Of a DNA stretch of 28,153 nucleotides, positions 9,805 to 20,723 are shown piece by piece (the stretch's first letter is position 1; each line of letters starts with the position of its first letter). The stretch is from NCBI RefSeq assembly GCF_000003605.2, contig NW_003124924.1, positions 111,823 through 139,975 on the forward strand. The letters are read 5' to 3'. The notes beneath the pieces are model-generated. The model worked only from the letters and a program-made list of their open reading frames with translations. It was not told the DNA's origin and did not search any database. A program made the translations under genes and the position numbers. The DNA is from Saccoglossus kowalevskii. Its lineage: Eukaryota; Hemichordata; Enteropneusta; Harrimaniidae.

Positions 9805-11606
9805 TTAGTCATCTCCATCAGTATCTGTGTCACTGTCATCAATATATAATGCTGCTATTGTTAGAGGGTTGGTGCATCCACCATCGTTGCCCTCTAAAAG
9901 AAGTTGGGCTTCGTAGGAACATGCCGCTGTACATGGCTGGTTGTTGTCGAGACATGTACAGTTTATGTGGCAAGAATTGTCTTTGCATGTACACAACAAA
10001 TCATTCATGAGTTCTGGTGATGTTGGTTCCTGATCCATCATGCATGGCTGCAGGGAATTATCAGCTTCCCTGAAGTTTCCATACTCTGTTGGTTCTGAGA
10101 TATCAGGGATGGTGACATATGCTTTCCTCCATATCATCAATTGATATGCAGTGCGTAGAATATGCTGTTGGAAGCTGTTTTCAGTCGGGGAAAACTTTTT
10201 AGGTGTAATCTGCTTTGCTGCTTTTTCACATTGCAAAGTATCAAGCGAGACACATCCGGCCTGGCCATACAATATACCTACAAATGCAGCGCAAGCAGCC
10301 CTCTGCTGTCTGTATATCTGCAATTGGCTGGAACAGATTCGCTTTCTGCATCATAATTCTGAAGGCTGTGCGTTTTCCGTGTCCATGGAATGCACTAACC
10401 GTATTACAACCAGTATGACAGTATACAGCAAGGAGAATATTGCGCTGCTATTGGCTGAGCTGTTCAAATAGGGTATGCACAGAGATACATCTAGTAAGTG
10501 TGATGTGTTTGCCTTCACGACCAGTGAGGAAGAATATTGTTCTGGCATGAATAGCTGGCCGATGATGCACAAGCAAAATAAGGACATCTGTGTCTCGGCT
10601 GTGGACAACAATCTGCTTTTCACCTTCATTGGCTGCGAGTACAGCATGAAGCACAATCCGTGTGTCAACTTCTTCCTGTGGAGATACCAGTGATGGACAG
10701 GGCAGGGATTGCTGCCTATCTATTTTCAGAGCCCCATCGATCTGACCTCTACTGATATACAGTATCTGGTTCTCTCCAAGAAGATAACCTGCGTGATCAA
10801 TCATGTAGTCAATGTAACACCTGGCATCTCTGTTCCAGCGTCGGATCTCTGCATTGGTTGTACGGCCTCCTTGTGCAGATTCTCGATTATGACTGATTAT
10901 CTGGGTGAAACGACAGGAATATATTCCAGTTGTAGGTCTGGCAAGAAACCACCGGGCTAGTGCTGAGCCTTTCAGTGTCAGGCCGATGACCCCCCCCCCC
11001 CCTGTGCCCTTTAGGGCTTTGTTTTTCTGTCGCTTCTAGGGTATAATCCAGCCAAACCCTGTTGAACTTTCCATCGGTCAACTTAGGAACAAAGGATTTC
11101 TCATTAAATTCAGCTTTCATCAGGAATTCGCAACATCGCCAGCAGTATTACTGGCAAATATCTTGCAGTTGCTGACAAAGAGAAGAGGGAGAAGCTGTAC
11201 TTTGGCTGCTTGATACACAGACAACTTTGCCTCTCTTGTCGCAGCAAAGAACATCTTGAAGAGCATCATGACATTACAGAGAAAGTCATCCCAGAAACTG
11301 AATGTGGGCGAGAGTTCACGTCCTTCATCCCTATACTGTTGCATCAATGGAAGAAGCTGTGCATCAGTACAGTCTTGAAGTCGTGTAAGAATATCTGTCG
11401 CTGTGTCGGAAGGACCTGGTTCAGTGATCGAGGCACACAGATCACCAAGTAAGTTGTTGAATTGCTCAGATAAGTGTAGCTCTTTTTCCTCACACCACTG
11501 CTTGAACTGTAGCAGAAACCTATAGTGCATTACTTCGTCAACAAGTTTCATGGCATACACTCCTCTGTCAAAGTCCTTGCCTGAGAGAATTTGTTGTGAA
11601 TTTGTT
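9805..11606 (-). pseudogene. degenerate multi-copy, transposon-like gene (PIN/FEN1-like core plus tesmin/TSO1-like CXC cluster)
   Basis: Seen, reading from 11606 downwards: (1) GKDFDRGVYAMKLVDEVMHY and a helical region to about 11127; (2) FVPKLTDGKFNRVWLDYTLE, then KGTG, a glycine run and VIGLTLKGSALARWFLARPT; (3) EVDTRIVLHA and VVHSRDTDVLILLVHH, an acidic-residue pattern like PIN/FEN1-type nuclease folds; (4) HTGCNTVSAFHGHGKRTAFR; (5) FVGILYGQAGCVSLDTLQCE; (6) a C-terminal cluster CTCKDNSCHINCTCLDN with PCTAAC, resembling tesmin/TSO1 CXC motifs, then an acidic Asp-Thr tail. Lesions: a frame change near 11127 (shortly before MKAEFNEK), another near 11018 in an A-rich run, an in-frame TAG at 10448-10450, and a frame change near 10320. 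The 13-base C run at 10990-11002 keeps the frame and only lengthens a glycine run. Known: proteins with these motifs occur in many copies in cnidarian, mollusc and other invertebrate genomes, and their function is not established. The N-terminal part is missing above 11606. The family assignment is from memory of its motifs. Confidence 0.75.
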
Positions 11607-11841
11607 CTACATTACCAAATTCAAACCTCCTTTTCTCAGCTCGCCAGCATTTCCCAAGATGACCTCAGACTGTTTATACTCTAGACATATTTATGCACGT
11701 GGCCTCTGCTGCAGACATTTACTAATTAAAATATCGTTATTTTCGGCAAATATTTTATGTAGTTATATACACGACTGAAAGGTGAATATACTGGCCAAGT
11801 TTCGTCCGACAGTTGTGAATACTGTACGTGTAGGACACTTG

Positions 11842-11883
11842 TTTCGCTGATTACAGATTTCCGATTATCTGTAATTAGCGAAA
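11842..11883. repeat. inverted repeat (hairpin) in tandem unit 1
   Basis: Arms TTTCGCTGATTACAGAT (11842-11858) and ATCTGTAATTAGCGAAA (11867-11883) are complementary at 16 of 17 positions, the exception being G-T wobble-compatible, with an 8-nt loop. Confidence 0.9.
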
Positions 11884-12013
11884 CGAGCGATTTACTAATT
11901 AAAATATTGTTATTTTGGCAATTAATTTATGTAGTTATATACACGACTGAAAGGTGAATATACTGGCCAAGTTTCGTCCGACAGTTGTGAATACTGTACG
12001 TGTAGGACACTTG

Positions 12014-12055
12014 TTTCGCTGATTACAGATTTCTGATTATCTGTAATTAGCGAAA
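12014..12055. repeat. inverted repeat (hairpin) in tandem unit 2
   Basis: Same 17-nt arms at 12014-12030 and 12039-12055. The loop carries one substitution compared with unit 1 while the arms are unchanged. Confidence 0.9.
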
Positions 12056-12170
12056 CGAGCCATTTACTAATTGAAATATTGTTATTTTCGGCAACTATTT
12101 TGTAAATATTGTGCGTATAAAACCCATTTTCTCTGATTACAGTTTATTGTTTATTATGTTTGTCATCCCG

Positions 12171-12204
12171 TTTCGTTTCGTTCCGTTCCGTTTCGTTTCG
12201 TTTC
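12171..12204. repeat. (TTTCG)n pentamer array with TTCCG variants
   Basis: About seven pentamers, two of them TTCCG. The same pentamer TTTCG begins the hairpin arms just upstream, so the array may have grown from the end of the tandem repeat. Confidence 0.85.
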
Positions 12205-15019
12205 TTCGATTACATTAAGCCCACTAACATAAGTAACAAGTTAAGATTTAATGGAAATAGATATGCTCGGATGAGTATGCTGTGAATGTATATACACAAT
12301 GTGATATATATTGTCAGCTTAAACCTGACTATATTGGTCAGTCTGTTTTAGTTTACTACTCTCCTAGTTTTGAGCATATGCATGCAGTGAAATTGAATGA
12401 CAATTTGATTACTAGTATAATAACACCAGTGTAGTGGCCAGTGCCCGACTGAAATTACTATTATGCCAATGATAGTTTAGCCTGATCAGCAAAAGTTGCA
12501 AATATTATACAACTATGCACATTGAATGAACAACAAGGATGTTCTGTATTCAAAACATGGCAAGTACACAAGACAGGAAGTTCAGTATGTCGCTGTAAAC
12601 ACGTCTGTATTATTAAACAGCTGTATATCGAAACGGGTGTGCCGAAGTTAATATATAATGGAAAAGAACGTGACAGCGAATTAGAAAAAAACAGTGGCTA
12701 ACAGTAAAATTACTCCGCAGTAAAGTACTCGTTATGTTCTCGGGCATCTCAAATGGAACCACCCTATCAAAAATCTGGCATCAACAAAACATCAAAAACT
12801 TGCTTCGGTGTCATGACTTAGTTCAGTGCCGATTTCAAACTGTGCATGTACACGCATAGTGATTTATCGAAATGCGTAATAATTAGATAAATGGTCACTG
12901 ATGAAAGTTATTGAAAACACTATGCGTAATTTTGAGCAATAGTACTAGAGTGAAATATCAACGAGCCTCTGCATTCTCTATTAATTTCGTAACTTGCTAT
13001 GATCACGTTAAAGAAACAACATGTGGTTACCTTTATCAGATTGCTGATCTCTTATAAATACGAGTCTCAAAAACACATTTACACCAATACTTCTATTATT
13101 TTTCAGCTCGTAACAAACTACCTTGTTGGTTATCGAAAAGCATTTTTTCACAATATTACTCAAAAGACGATTTTTACATTGCTGATGAATATTAATTTAT
13201 GCAAATGCTACTTTTTTTAGCCAATCGTATGAGGCTATCACCTAACATCCATCGACTGGTTCCCGCTTCAAGTGTCATGGCGAACTAAGCCTTAATAAAC
13301 CGGGAACACATAACCAGACATAACGCATGGCCACGAGGACATTACTATACGTCTATTTCCCCTTACAGACTGCGGGTACCAAACATACCTGCTATTTCAC
13401 GAGGCTGCAGGCCGAGGGAAAAAACATTATTTTGGTTGACCACAGTCCTGCTCACTATTTTTGCGGTGATCCTATTTTTAATCTCCTGCTTTCTACGACA
13501 AAAATATGCCGAGTGTTGATGCCAAACCACCAATGATTAGACAACATCATTTATATATTCCGGTATTATGAACAGATAGCAGAAATCTAAAAATCTCAAC
13601 GGATTACCAGCAAAAAAATGACCGTCGTACAACAATCTCTCTACTCTGGCGTCACACAAACAAGCAAATCAAACCTCTAAGTCAATGTAATGTAGTTCAA
13701 GTGTTTTATATTTCAAGGGTCCTGATTCATCACACATTTGGGAATTGCGTGTTTGGATGACGGCAGAGTGTCAGAGTAAGGAGAGATTATTTTTCGTTAT
13801 CAAATGCTTAATAATAACAACTCAAAGTCGGGTATAGCACGATATTTTCACCAGTTTCACGACACATACACAAGAGCGATAATTTATTTTTACATATTGA
13901 TACATGTATACAAGAATGAATAAAATAACAAAATAAAATAAAAATTTGAGGTCACCGTACTCAGTTCAGAAAAAAATCGACAATAAAATACTGTTTAACC
14001 TGTTTTAGGACATTTTACCATGATTGTTCCCATAGCAGGAAAACATCTCACTATGTGACAACTTTGCTCGGTAACGTGGTGAGAAATGTATATTTTTTTA
14101 GAAAGTCTTTAACGAGCAAATTTGTTTTCATTGTGGCGTAACGTAATACGTTGCTAAATGGCATTTTACCGTTTTTTTTCTTCTCAAAACACAGATTGGA
14201 CAGCGAACCAATATTGTACACTCTTTTGAATAATACTGAAACAAATAATTGTAGAATGACTTGAAATACGAAATATTGTCACTGCCATGTGCCCCAAATT
14301 ATGCGCACACAAACGCGCGAGTAGCAGTCTACCTTAAAAGAAAAAAAACAGAATTGAGGACCAGTGTGGAATTAGTATATATTGCGAAGTTCGTAATCTT
14401 CTACATCTCATGTGCCTGTGAGTCGTAGTTACATATTTAATACCTCGTTTAATAACTCGGAGATTTAAACCACTCTTTGTTTCCCACTTATTGCTACCTT
14501 AAGAACTTGTAATCAAAATATTATACATATTCCCATTAAAAGAAAGTACATAGTGCGTGTGATCTGTCGTAGTCTATCGTTACACTGCGTTCATGTGTGC
14601 AACCAGATTGTCAAAATTCACCGGTGTTTGCATACAATTTTCAATGCTGGATTACATTACCAACAAGCCTAAGCCCATAACGCAATAATCTCAGACCAAT
14701 AGAGAATTTGACCGCCAGCTGACTGAGAGGCTCATAAAGTGTTACACCTCCCTTACTTACTAAACAAACTCTTACATGAAATGCATTGTTTGTAGTGGAA
14801 TAAAAGTTTGTGAAATCACGTGAAATAAACAAATAATTCAGTACCCACTACCTTCACGGTCATTACAATCATAAAACAATACATTACAATTTTAAATCTT
14901 GATGCAAAAATAGCAAAACAATGAGAATTTGAGATTTAACAACTAAGAGTACCCTACCACCACAGGAACCCGTAATATATTGGCGACACTATTGGTTCTT
15001 GTAGAACGTGATATATCAC
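12205..15019. other. non-coding stretch 3' of the transporter gene
   Basis: No exon with paired splice sites or family motifs was found on either strand. A 63-codon minus-strand frame at 14641-14832 has an ATG but no recognisable motif and is probably chance. An A-rich AAATAAAAT run sits near 13917-13945. Confidence 0.45.
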
Positions 15020-15025
15020 TTTAAT
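15020..15025 (-). promoter_or_regulatory. possible polyadenylation signal of the SLC17-like gene
   Basis: ATTAAA on the minus strand, about 67 nt after the stop codon at 15092-15094. This is the common variant of AATAAA at a plausible distance. The hexamer is frequent in AT-rich DNA. Confidence 0.3.
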
Positions 15026-15091
15026 ATCAGATGACCTGAACATTCGTATATTGATGAAGATTGTGCTCCATCATGTCAAAGATTATATGGC

Positions 15092-15337
15092 CTAATCATG
15101 CTTCTGGTGCTTTTGGAATGCTGCTATGTCGTCCTCTTTTACGTCAACAGCGTTTTCGATTCCTATTTTATCATACACATCCATATCGATCTGATGTGTT
15201 TTGTCACTCTGTATAGCTTCCTTATCTTTAGCCCATTCACGTTCTTCCACTTTTAAAGTTAGCAGAACAGCAATTCCGCCAATGACGTAAATCAATGCTG
15301 ATAACCCGAAAATCTTCTGCCACTGTTCACGTGTATT
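15092..15337 (-). CDS. SLC17-like gene, terminal exon (helix 12 and cytosolic tail)
   Basis: Acceptor CTAG, 246 nt, phase 0, TAG stop at 15092-15094. It encodes [10 protein letters not shown], the last helix [17 protein letters not shown], then a hydrophilic tail of about 45 residues rich in Asp, Glu and Lys, ending KHQKHD. The acceptor lacks a strong pyrimidine tract, but the phase and family context fit. Confidence 0.85.
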   Translation of the reverse strand, partial: NTREQWQKIFGLSALIYVIGGIAVLLTLKVEEREWAKDKEAIQSDKTHQIDMDVYDKIGIENAVDVKEDDIAAFQKHQKHD

Positions 15338-18300
15338 CTAGTGGGTACCAGTAAAACAATATGTATAAAATGGTGCTTGTTATACAGTCGAATAAATCAT
15401 TCTTCGTGTTACAATCACACTACTATTTGGTGTGAAATACAAACTAATATATCGCAAGATTACTGCATGGGCAATGTGGATATCTGGTGAGTATCTACTG
15501 TAACAGTTACATTTATTCAATTGTGAACGAGTTCCAGCTGATGTGTCCGATGTTTGCAAAACCAGATAACAAGACTGTATGGAAGATCAGGTAATTTTTC
15601 TCACATATTACGTTTCCGTTTCAAAAAAAAACTGCCTGTTTAATTAATAACAATGACAATGTGTACGCAAGAAGACGATCCGCAATTCTGAATGTATGTA
15701 TAAAAATTACTTACCTCTTCCGCGGTTGCCACACCGACAACTAAAGGGGCCAATGCCCCAGAAATACTGCCAGCTGTGTTCGTAATGCCGAATAAAATAC
15801 CGCCAAATTTGGGTGCAATCTCAACGTGATTAACTTTAAAACCAGGTGTGCCACATCCGCTGAAAGCAGCGGATATTGTGATAAACAAGACTGCTAGTCC
15901 ACGGTTACACCCGATATGTCCTGCTACAACTAAGAAAATGGCTGGCAGGAACATACCTAAAATTACATGAAATATTATGAGAAATGATATTTATTGTGTA
16001 GCTTCATATGTGGACTAAAACAAGTCTGTAATATAAAACCACATATATTTGTGACGTTATTTCAAAAACTCCAAATCTAGAATTTTCTATGGAAAGAAAT
16101 GTGTTTCATCAAAAATCGATGTCTAATGGAAATTTTCACGGATTGTGAAAACCCAATAATTAGAACCGAACCCAAAATTATTAACTATGTCACCAAGGAA
16201 TTCCCAATAGCATAATTATAGTGTTGACAATGGAAATAGTGTTATTTCTTAATCGCGATAGGGCAAACTAAAAGTATCGGTGCAGTTTTTCAGCCTTTAG
16301 TCAAAACGGTTATATAAATACACAAGAACAACTACAATATCAATGTTTCTGAACAAATATAAATGACAGCACTCAGCATTTTGACATTGTAGGGTTAATT
16401 ATAGGACAACCTTTAAATATTGGTATAGATATACCCATGAATAATGTATTTCCTAAACATATTTACCATTTGAAAATGTCTTTGCACCAATAACATATTA
16501 TAATACAATTTAATAGGCTGTACATATATATGATATAAAATTCGCTAGCATCATGGTTTATCACTACATATTTCATTACCCAATGACGTCAGAACTCTTC
16601 TCACTTGGATTGTTGACATAATGTATCTCTGTCTGGTATAGTCCGCTAACCAACCGTAAAATATTGTAAACGTCCATATACCAAGAGATGATAAAGAAGA
16701 CATGAATCCGTTCTGTTTGGAAATCGATATTTGGCAGTTGTTTCAGATAACATAATATCGCAAATGCATGTACCAAAATAAGGTTGCAATGGTACATTTT
16801 TGCTGAGCATATTAGAATATAACGTAAACAGCGGTTACAAGAACGACAACAATACATATTCACGACAGAATAAGCTAAAACTTACCGCTCCCAGATTAAA
16901 GCCAAGTATTTGGTCCATGTATTGCGGAAGACTTGTCAGTAGAGTATAGTTACCCCAGTTGTTGCAAAATGTACCAATTAAGAGACCCCATACCTGTGGT
17001 GATTTAACTATGGCTAACCATGGAACACGCCAACCCTGAAAGTACGCAAGTACGAAGTTAGTTCTTCTTGTGTCGAGTATTTTACACTGACTAATACGAA
17101 AAATTGTAAATTAATATTCGAACTAAACATTTATGTCTGAAATTTGTTTTGATCCAGCACGCGTGTAAGATTAATGTGCGGATGATGGATTATTGGTTTG
17201 TTGTGGATCAGTCTTACTTTCATCAACTATAATAATATTAATCATCTACTGTGTTGTACAATCATATTACCGACTTATGTGTGTTGGTCGAAATTGAGTT
17301 TACAATATAACTTCTCTCTTCCTCGATGATTCTCGGATGGGAGTCCGGAATGTCCCATATCAAGAGAAACCAAAACACACACCATAAAAATGCTGCCATG
17401 CCTAAATAGAAAATAACGCAAGTACTTAAATAAACTGTATTTATGTTTAACTGACAGATGATTTTGTAAACTCAGTGGACAATTTGAGACTTCAACATTC
17501 GTTCAGCCTTAATGTTATATATATCGACATATGTGCTATAAATAATTTTGAAGCATTCAAAACAGTACGAATATAATAGTGCGATGTTTCGTAGTATTGA
17601 CCCACCCCGTGGAGTCTTGGCGAACATTACACGCACTTCACGTGTGCAAACAATGAGGATAATTATATTCGAACCTACCAAATACGTAAAAACAAGATTC
17701 CTATCCTAGTGTAACAGACAGCACACCCGACAATGACATAGCAATGATGCTTCCCCAGTTTGTACCTGTAATCACAATCAAAATAGATGACATTAAACAA
17801 AATTGTGTTTGCGGATAATGAAAACCGGAAGTAAATTAGTGGTATTGTTTCTGATCGCGCGTGGGCTTATATAGTACAAAATAGAACTGATGTAACAATA
17901 GAAATTCGATTAACACGGGCATGTGAACAACGTAATATTATTGTGAGTTTTGCGAGTTGCCTAATTGTTTTACAACGTCAAACGACATAATTATTCACAA
18001 TGATAATGACGTAAGCATTTATTTTCACCAGGAACTTGTATAAAAAGTGCTATTATCACAACACTTTTAAAAGTGATTTTACTAGATACACATTTTGAAA
18101 AGTGTTTCCTCCAGCAACATGGACAAAAAGTGCTTATTAGCACAACACTTTTAAAAGCGCTTTTCCTAGACACGCATTTTGTAAAGTGTCTATGATCACG
18201 ACACGTAGAAAAGTGTCTCAACCGAAGACATGTTTTGATTGAAAAGTGCTTTCACGCAAAACACAAACTGAGCATTAACAAGCGATTGTAACAGAGACAC

Positions 18301-20723
18301 ATTTTAAAATGCATGTCCACTGATAACATGTTATTAAAAATTATTATCATAATTATTATCATAATTTTTTAATGAGAAAAATATATCAAATGATGCATTT
18401 AAGCACTTTTGTACAGTAAACATAACATACAATAAACAAATTACATAATAAAGTAAGTATTTATTCCTAAATATAAACATTAATAAAACAGACATATATT
18501 GCTGTAAAAAATATTTTCAATCGCATGAAGAAGTGCCCTCGACTTATGTACAGCAGAATAAATATGTTTGCTGAAATTCAAACCTTTTTGAAACTGTAGA
18601 TACAATACACAATAACTGTGAACATTGACACTTCAAAACAGATGTGTAATGGCCTAAAACGAATACAAAGTAATAACATTTTTAAATTCGTTTTTAAAAC
18701 AAAAATAGTTGACGAAATAAAACATGATTACTTAAACATATTCCATTGCAATCCCATTCTCACTCAATCCCCGAATCTGCATATATAGACTACATTTATT
18801 CTATTTCATTCATCTTTCACTTTTCTATCCATTAAATGGTTTGATAGCTGGTTTGATCTTGCGAACATGTTGTATACATGAATACTTATGAAATATGGAT
18901 AGTCGAATGTTTTATTACCTGAAAACATTGCATGTGTGTTTGTTTCAGATAGTGCTTCAAGATAAAACAATTTAGAAGGAAAGTATTTTAGTTATTCCCT
19001 TGAACACAAATGTGCAACATTAACACTTTGTGAAACATTTATAGTCTTTTTGTTAACGCATCGTTGGCGATTTTTCTCTCTGATGTGTTTCAAATTGAAA
19101 AGTTTTCCAATGTTAGAATGCTCAGATGTGATTGGAACTACAACCACGGTCCACCAAATGCGGAGTGTTAAAATCTAGATGTGCGCTTGTACTTGGTTGG
19201 TAATTAATTCTTCCACAAAATGGTGCTTGAAATAAAACTATTTTCTGAAGGTAATGTCATGACCATCGTATTATGTGTTGAATTGCATCACTTTTGGTGA
19301 TTGTCTAGTTTGCCCACAGAGGCGACGGTACGAACTTTTTCATAGGACGAGATCCGCTCACCACCCCTTGCGCCGAGACTTGCTCCCCGGAAAAATTTAA
19401 ATCTAGACCCCCTGAAACGCTATTTCCTGTATTTTGAGGGGCACATTTTGCTGACACAAAGTGTTTCAGCTTGCTTTTTGGAGGTCGGGCGCGACGTCCC
19501 AACACTTTAGTGACACATTTATGTCCCTGTAAAACACAGTGTTTTATTTTGAAAAAATGTATTTCTGTACGTTTACAAAGTGCTTGGTAAAAATCCATAA
19601 AACACTTCATGTCATGTCATTTCAGTGGTGTACTACCTACCAGAACTAGCGAACGATATTAGTTTACTTCTCTCTAGTGGCGGGGCCCATTTCCCCCACA
19701 TTCCATGTTGAGCTGGGAATACCGCACCCTATATTATCAATAATGTTTTCACGGTTAATTATATAATATTGTGTAACGATCTTTCAATTATTGTGTGATG
19801 ACATGATAAATATGTGCAATAATAATGGGAATGTCGTGATGGAAATCATTATTTAAATACAAAACTAAACAACACATTGTTTAGTTGCACAATTATTAGT
19901 AATCAGTCGCACTTACTTGGCAAAATCCTAAGAGAAATCGACAAGTGAAGATGGCTCCAAAACCAAGCCAAGCTGCAGCCGGTGTGAGCATTGTAAATAT
20001 GGCACACAGTAAAATGCTGCCACCATATACACGCATTCCTCCGAATTTTCTTTCAAGCCATCCTCCCGGAATCTGTGTAATCGTGTAACCATAGTAGAAA
20101 GCTCCAAGAAGAAGTCCTTGTTGGTAACTACTCCAGTTGAAATCCCCTGTCTAGTAGTATATAACACTTAGCTTGAACATGTGTCAAACATTTTAAATAA
20201 TTACTCTGCTACTGTCGAGAAATACGGTGTATTGTTCTATCAATTACATTTGGCAAGTGACGACAATTGAGTTTGATCCTTGAAATTCTGACCATAATCT
20301 ATGGTATTATTTCATTTTACAAGAATAACATTATGTATTAACTGCAAAGTATATTTTACACAACGGAACGAATAACTGAATGAATGACGTAAAAATAACA
20401 AAATACCCAAACATCTATATTCATAGTGAAAAGACACACAACAAATTCAAACGGATCTCATGGCATACAAAAATGAATGAATTCACCGGAAGCAATCAAA
20501 GCTAAAAACAAGGCGAGGCTGCGAAGATATATTCTTACCTCCTCTTCTTCAGTGTCAGTTGCATTTATACCACATTCGTCTGCACTGGCCTGTGCATCGC
20601 TGTCCTGTCCTGTACTATTCACCATGGCAACGATGGCAACACTGAGATTATTTCGCATCGTGTATGCATTCAGCATTCCGAAAAATAACCAGATTGCCAG
20701 CACGTGACGGGCTAATATCAGGT
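15092..20723 (-). CDS. SLC17-family (sialin-like) anion transporter, spliced gene with one in-frame TAG
   Basis: Known: SLC17 proteins are 12-helix major-facilitator transporters for organic anions (sialate, glutamate, urate) coupled to H+ or Na+, in lysosomal, vesicular or plasma membranes. Seen: nine exons at 20539-20723, 19917-20150, 19641-19728, 17679-17765, 17271-17401, 16886-17035, 16580-16712, 15715-15956 and 15092-15337. All have GT-AG borders and every junction agrees in phase, giving about 498 codons without the first exon, close to the family size. Family signatures in order: [13 protein letters not shown] in helix 1; two N-glycosylation sequons (NST, NAT) in the first loop; [66 protein letters not shown]. 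The start exon is uncertain. Odd: TAG at 17701-17703 replaces an expected Trp before ESCFYVFG. The order and intactness of everything else argue for a real, perhaps recently inactivated or mis-sequenced gene. The exact substrate cannot be told. Confidence 0.9.
15715..15956 (-). CDS. SLC17-like gene, exon with helices 9-11
   Basis: Acceptor TTTTAG, donor GTAAGT, 242 nt, phase 1 to 0. It reads [13 protein letters not shown], then [15 protein letters not shown] and [20 protein letters not shown]. The Gly-rich TNTAGSISG segment is a hallmark of the SLC17 C-terminal half. Confidence 0.92.
16580..16712 (-). CDS. SLC17-like gene, exon with helix 8 and RR motif loop
   Basis: Acceptor AAACAG, donor GTAATG, 133 nt, phase 0 to 1. 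It reads [22 protein letters not shown] and [13 protein letters not shown]. The last segment matches the SLC17 cytosolic loop (S-T-x-x-V-R-K/R). The next exon completes the split Gly codon. Confidence 0.9.
16886..17035 (-). CDS. SLC17-like gene, exon with helix 7
   Basis: Acceptor TTTCAG, donor GTAAGT, 150 nt, phase 0 to 0. It begins [18 protein letters not shown] and continues [18 protein letters not shown], the conserved P-W-x-x-I...S-P-x-V-W and N-W-x-x-Y-T-L-L-T-x-L-P-x-Y-M pattern. Confidence 0.93.
17271..17401 (-). CDS. SLC17-like gene, exon with helix 6 and central loop
   Basis: Acceptor TATTTAG, donor GTAATA, 131 nt, phase 1 to 0. It encodes [15 protein letters not shown] followed by [20 protein letters not shown]. 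The D-x-P-x-x-H-P-R-I and E-R-x-Y-I sequence is characteristic of the SLC17 central loop. Confidence 0.92.
17679..17765 (-). CDS. SLC17-like gene, exon with in-frame TAG
   Basis: Acceptor ATTACAG, donor GTAGGT, 87 nt, phase 1 to 1. It reads [20 protein letters not shown], then TAG (17701-17703), then ESCFYVFG. The family normally has G-W-x-x-x-F-Y-x-F-G here, so TGG has become TAG by a single G-to-A change on the coding strand. Both borders are intact and join neighbouring exons in phase. Confidence 0.88.
18015..18846 (+). repeat. dispersed repeat, copy B, inside intron of the SLC17-like gene
   Basis: Collinear with 6300-7370 in the same orientation, and opposite to the direction of the host gene. 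Copy B has an internal 84-bp duplication: CACAACACTTTTAAAAG begins at 18057 and again at 18141, where copy A has one unit. It lacks the pentamer microsatellite of copy A. Confidence 0.8.
19490..19615. repeat. AAAACACT-rich patch next to an SLC17-like exon
   Basis: Motifs AACACTTTAG, AAAACACAGTGTTTTATTTTGAAAAA and AAAACACTT recur as in the leader of copy A at 5960-6299. It ends about 25 bp before the donor side of the exon at 19641-19728. It may be a third, truncated member of the same repeat family. Confidence 0.45.
19641..19728 (-). CDS. SLC17-like gene, short exon with WAPPLERS motif
   Basis: Acceptor AATATAG, donor GTAGGT, 88 nt, phase 0 to 1. It encodes [20 protein letters not shown] and [10 protein letters not shown]. 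The F-P-A-x-H-x-x-W-x-x-W-A-P-P-x-E-R-S pattern is diagnostic of SLC17. Its final split Gly joins TNWG of the next exon. Confidence 0.92.
19917..20150 (-). CDS. SLC17-like gene, exon with helices 2-4
   Basis: Acceptor TACTAG, donor GTAAGT, 234 nt, phase 0 to 0. It contains [35 protein letters not shown], then LTPAAAWLG and CRFLLGFCQ. The T-Q-I-P-G-G segment plus the basic residues is the family's version of the helix 2-3 loop signature. Confidence 0.93.
20539..20723 (-). CDS. SLC17-like gene, exon with helix 1 and glycosylated loop
   Basis: Acceptor TTTTCAG, donor GTAAGA, 185 nt, phase 1 to 0. It encodes [32 protein letters not shown], then a loop with sequons NST and NAT and an acidic end TDTEEE. 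The Arg in MRNNLS corresponds to the conserved helix 1 Arg of sialin-type proteins. No start codon fits inside this exon, so at least one upstream exon is required. Confidence 0.9.

Larger units (their letters stand above)
11718..12120. repeat. 173-bp tandem repeat, about 2.3 copies
   Basis: Unit starts TTTACTAATT recur at 11718, 11891 and 12063 (periods 173 and 172). The two full copies are almost identical, including TGGCCAAGTTTCGTCCGACA and TACGTGTAGGACACTTG. The third copy fades after about 55 bp. Near identity means a recent duplication or ongoing homogenisation. Confidence 0.95.

Noticed and set aside
10151-10471. Several plus-strand frames across 10151-10960 and 11210-11452
   Set aside because: Shadows of the minus-strand PIN/CXC relic; they lack motifs, while the minus strand shows the family.
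16576-16863. 95-codon minus-strand frame
   Set aside because: Overlaps the real exon at 16580-16712 in a different frame and has no family motif.
19928-20167. 79-codon minus-strand frame with an apparent start
   Set aside because: Wrong frame of the SLC17-like exon at 19917-20150; the spliced frame carries TQIPGG and other signatures.
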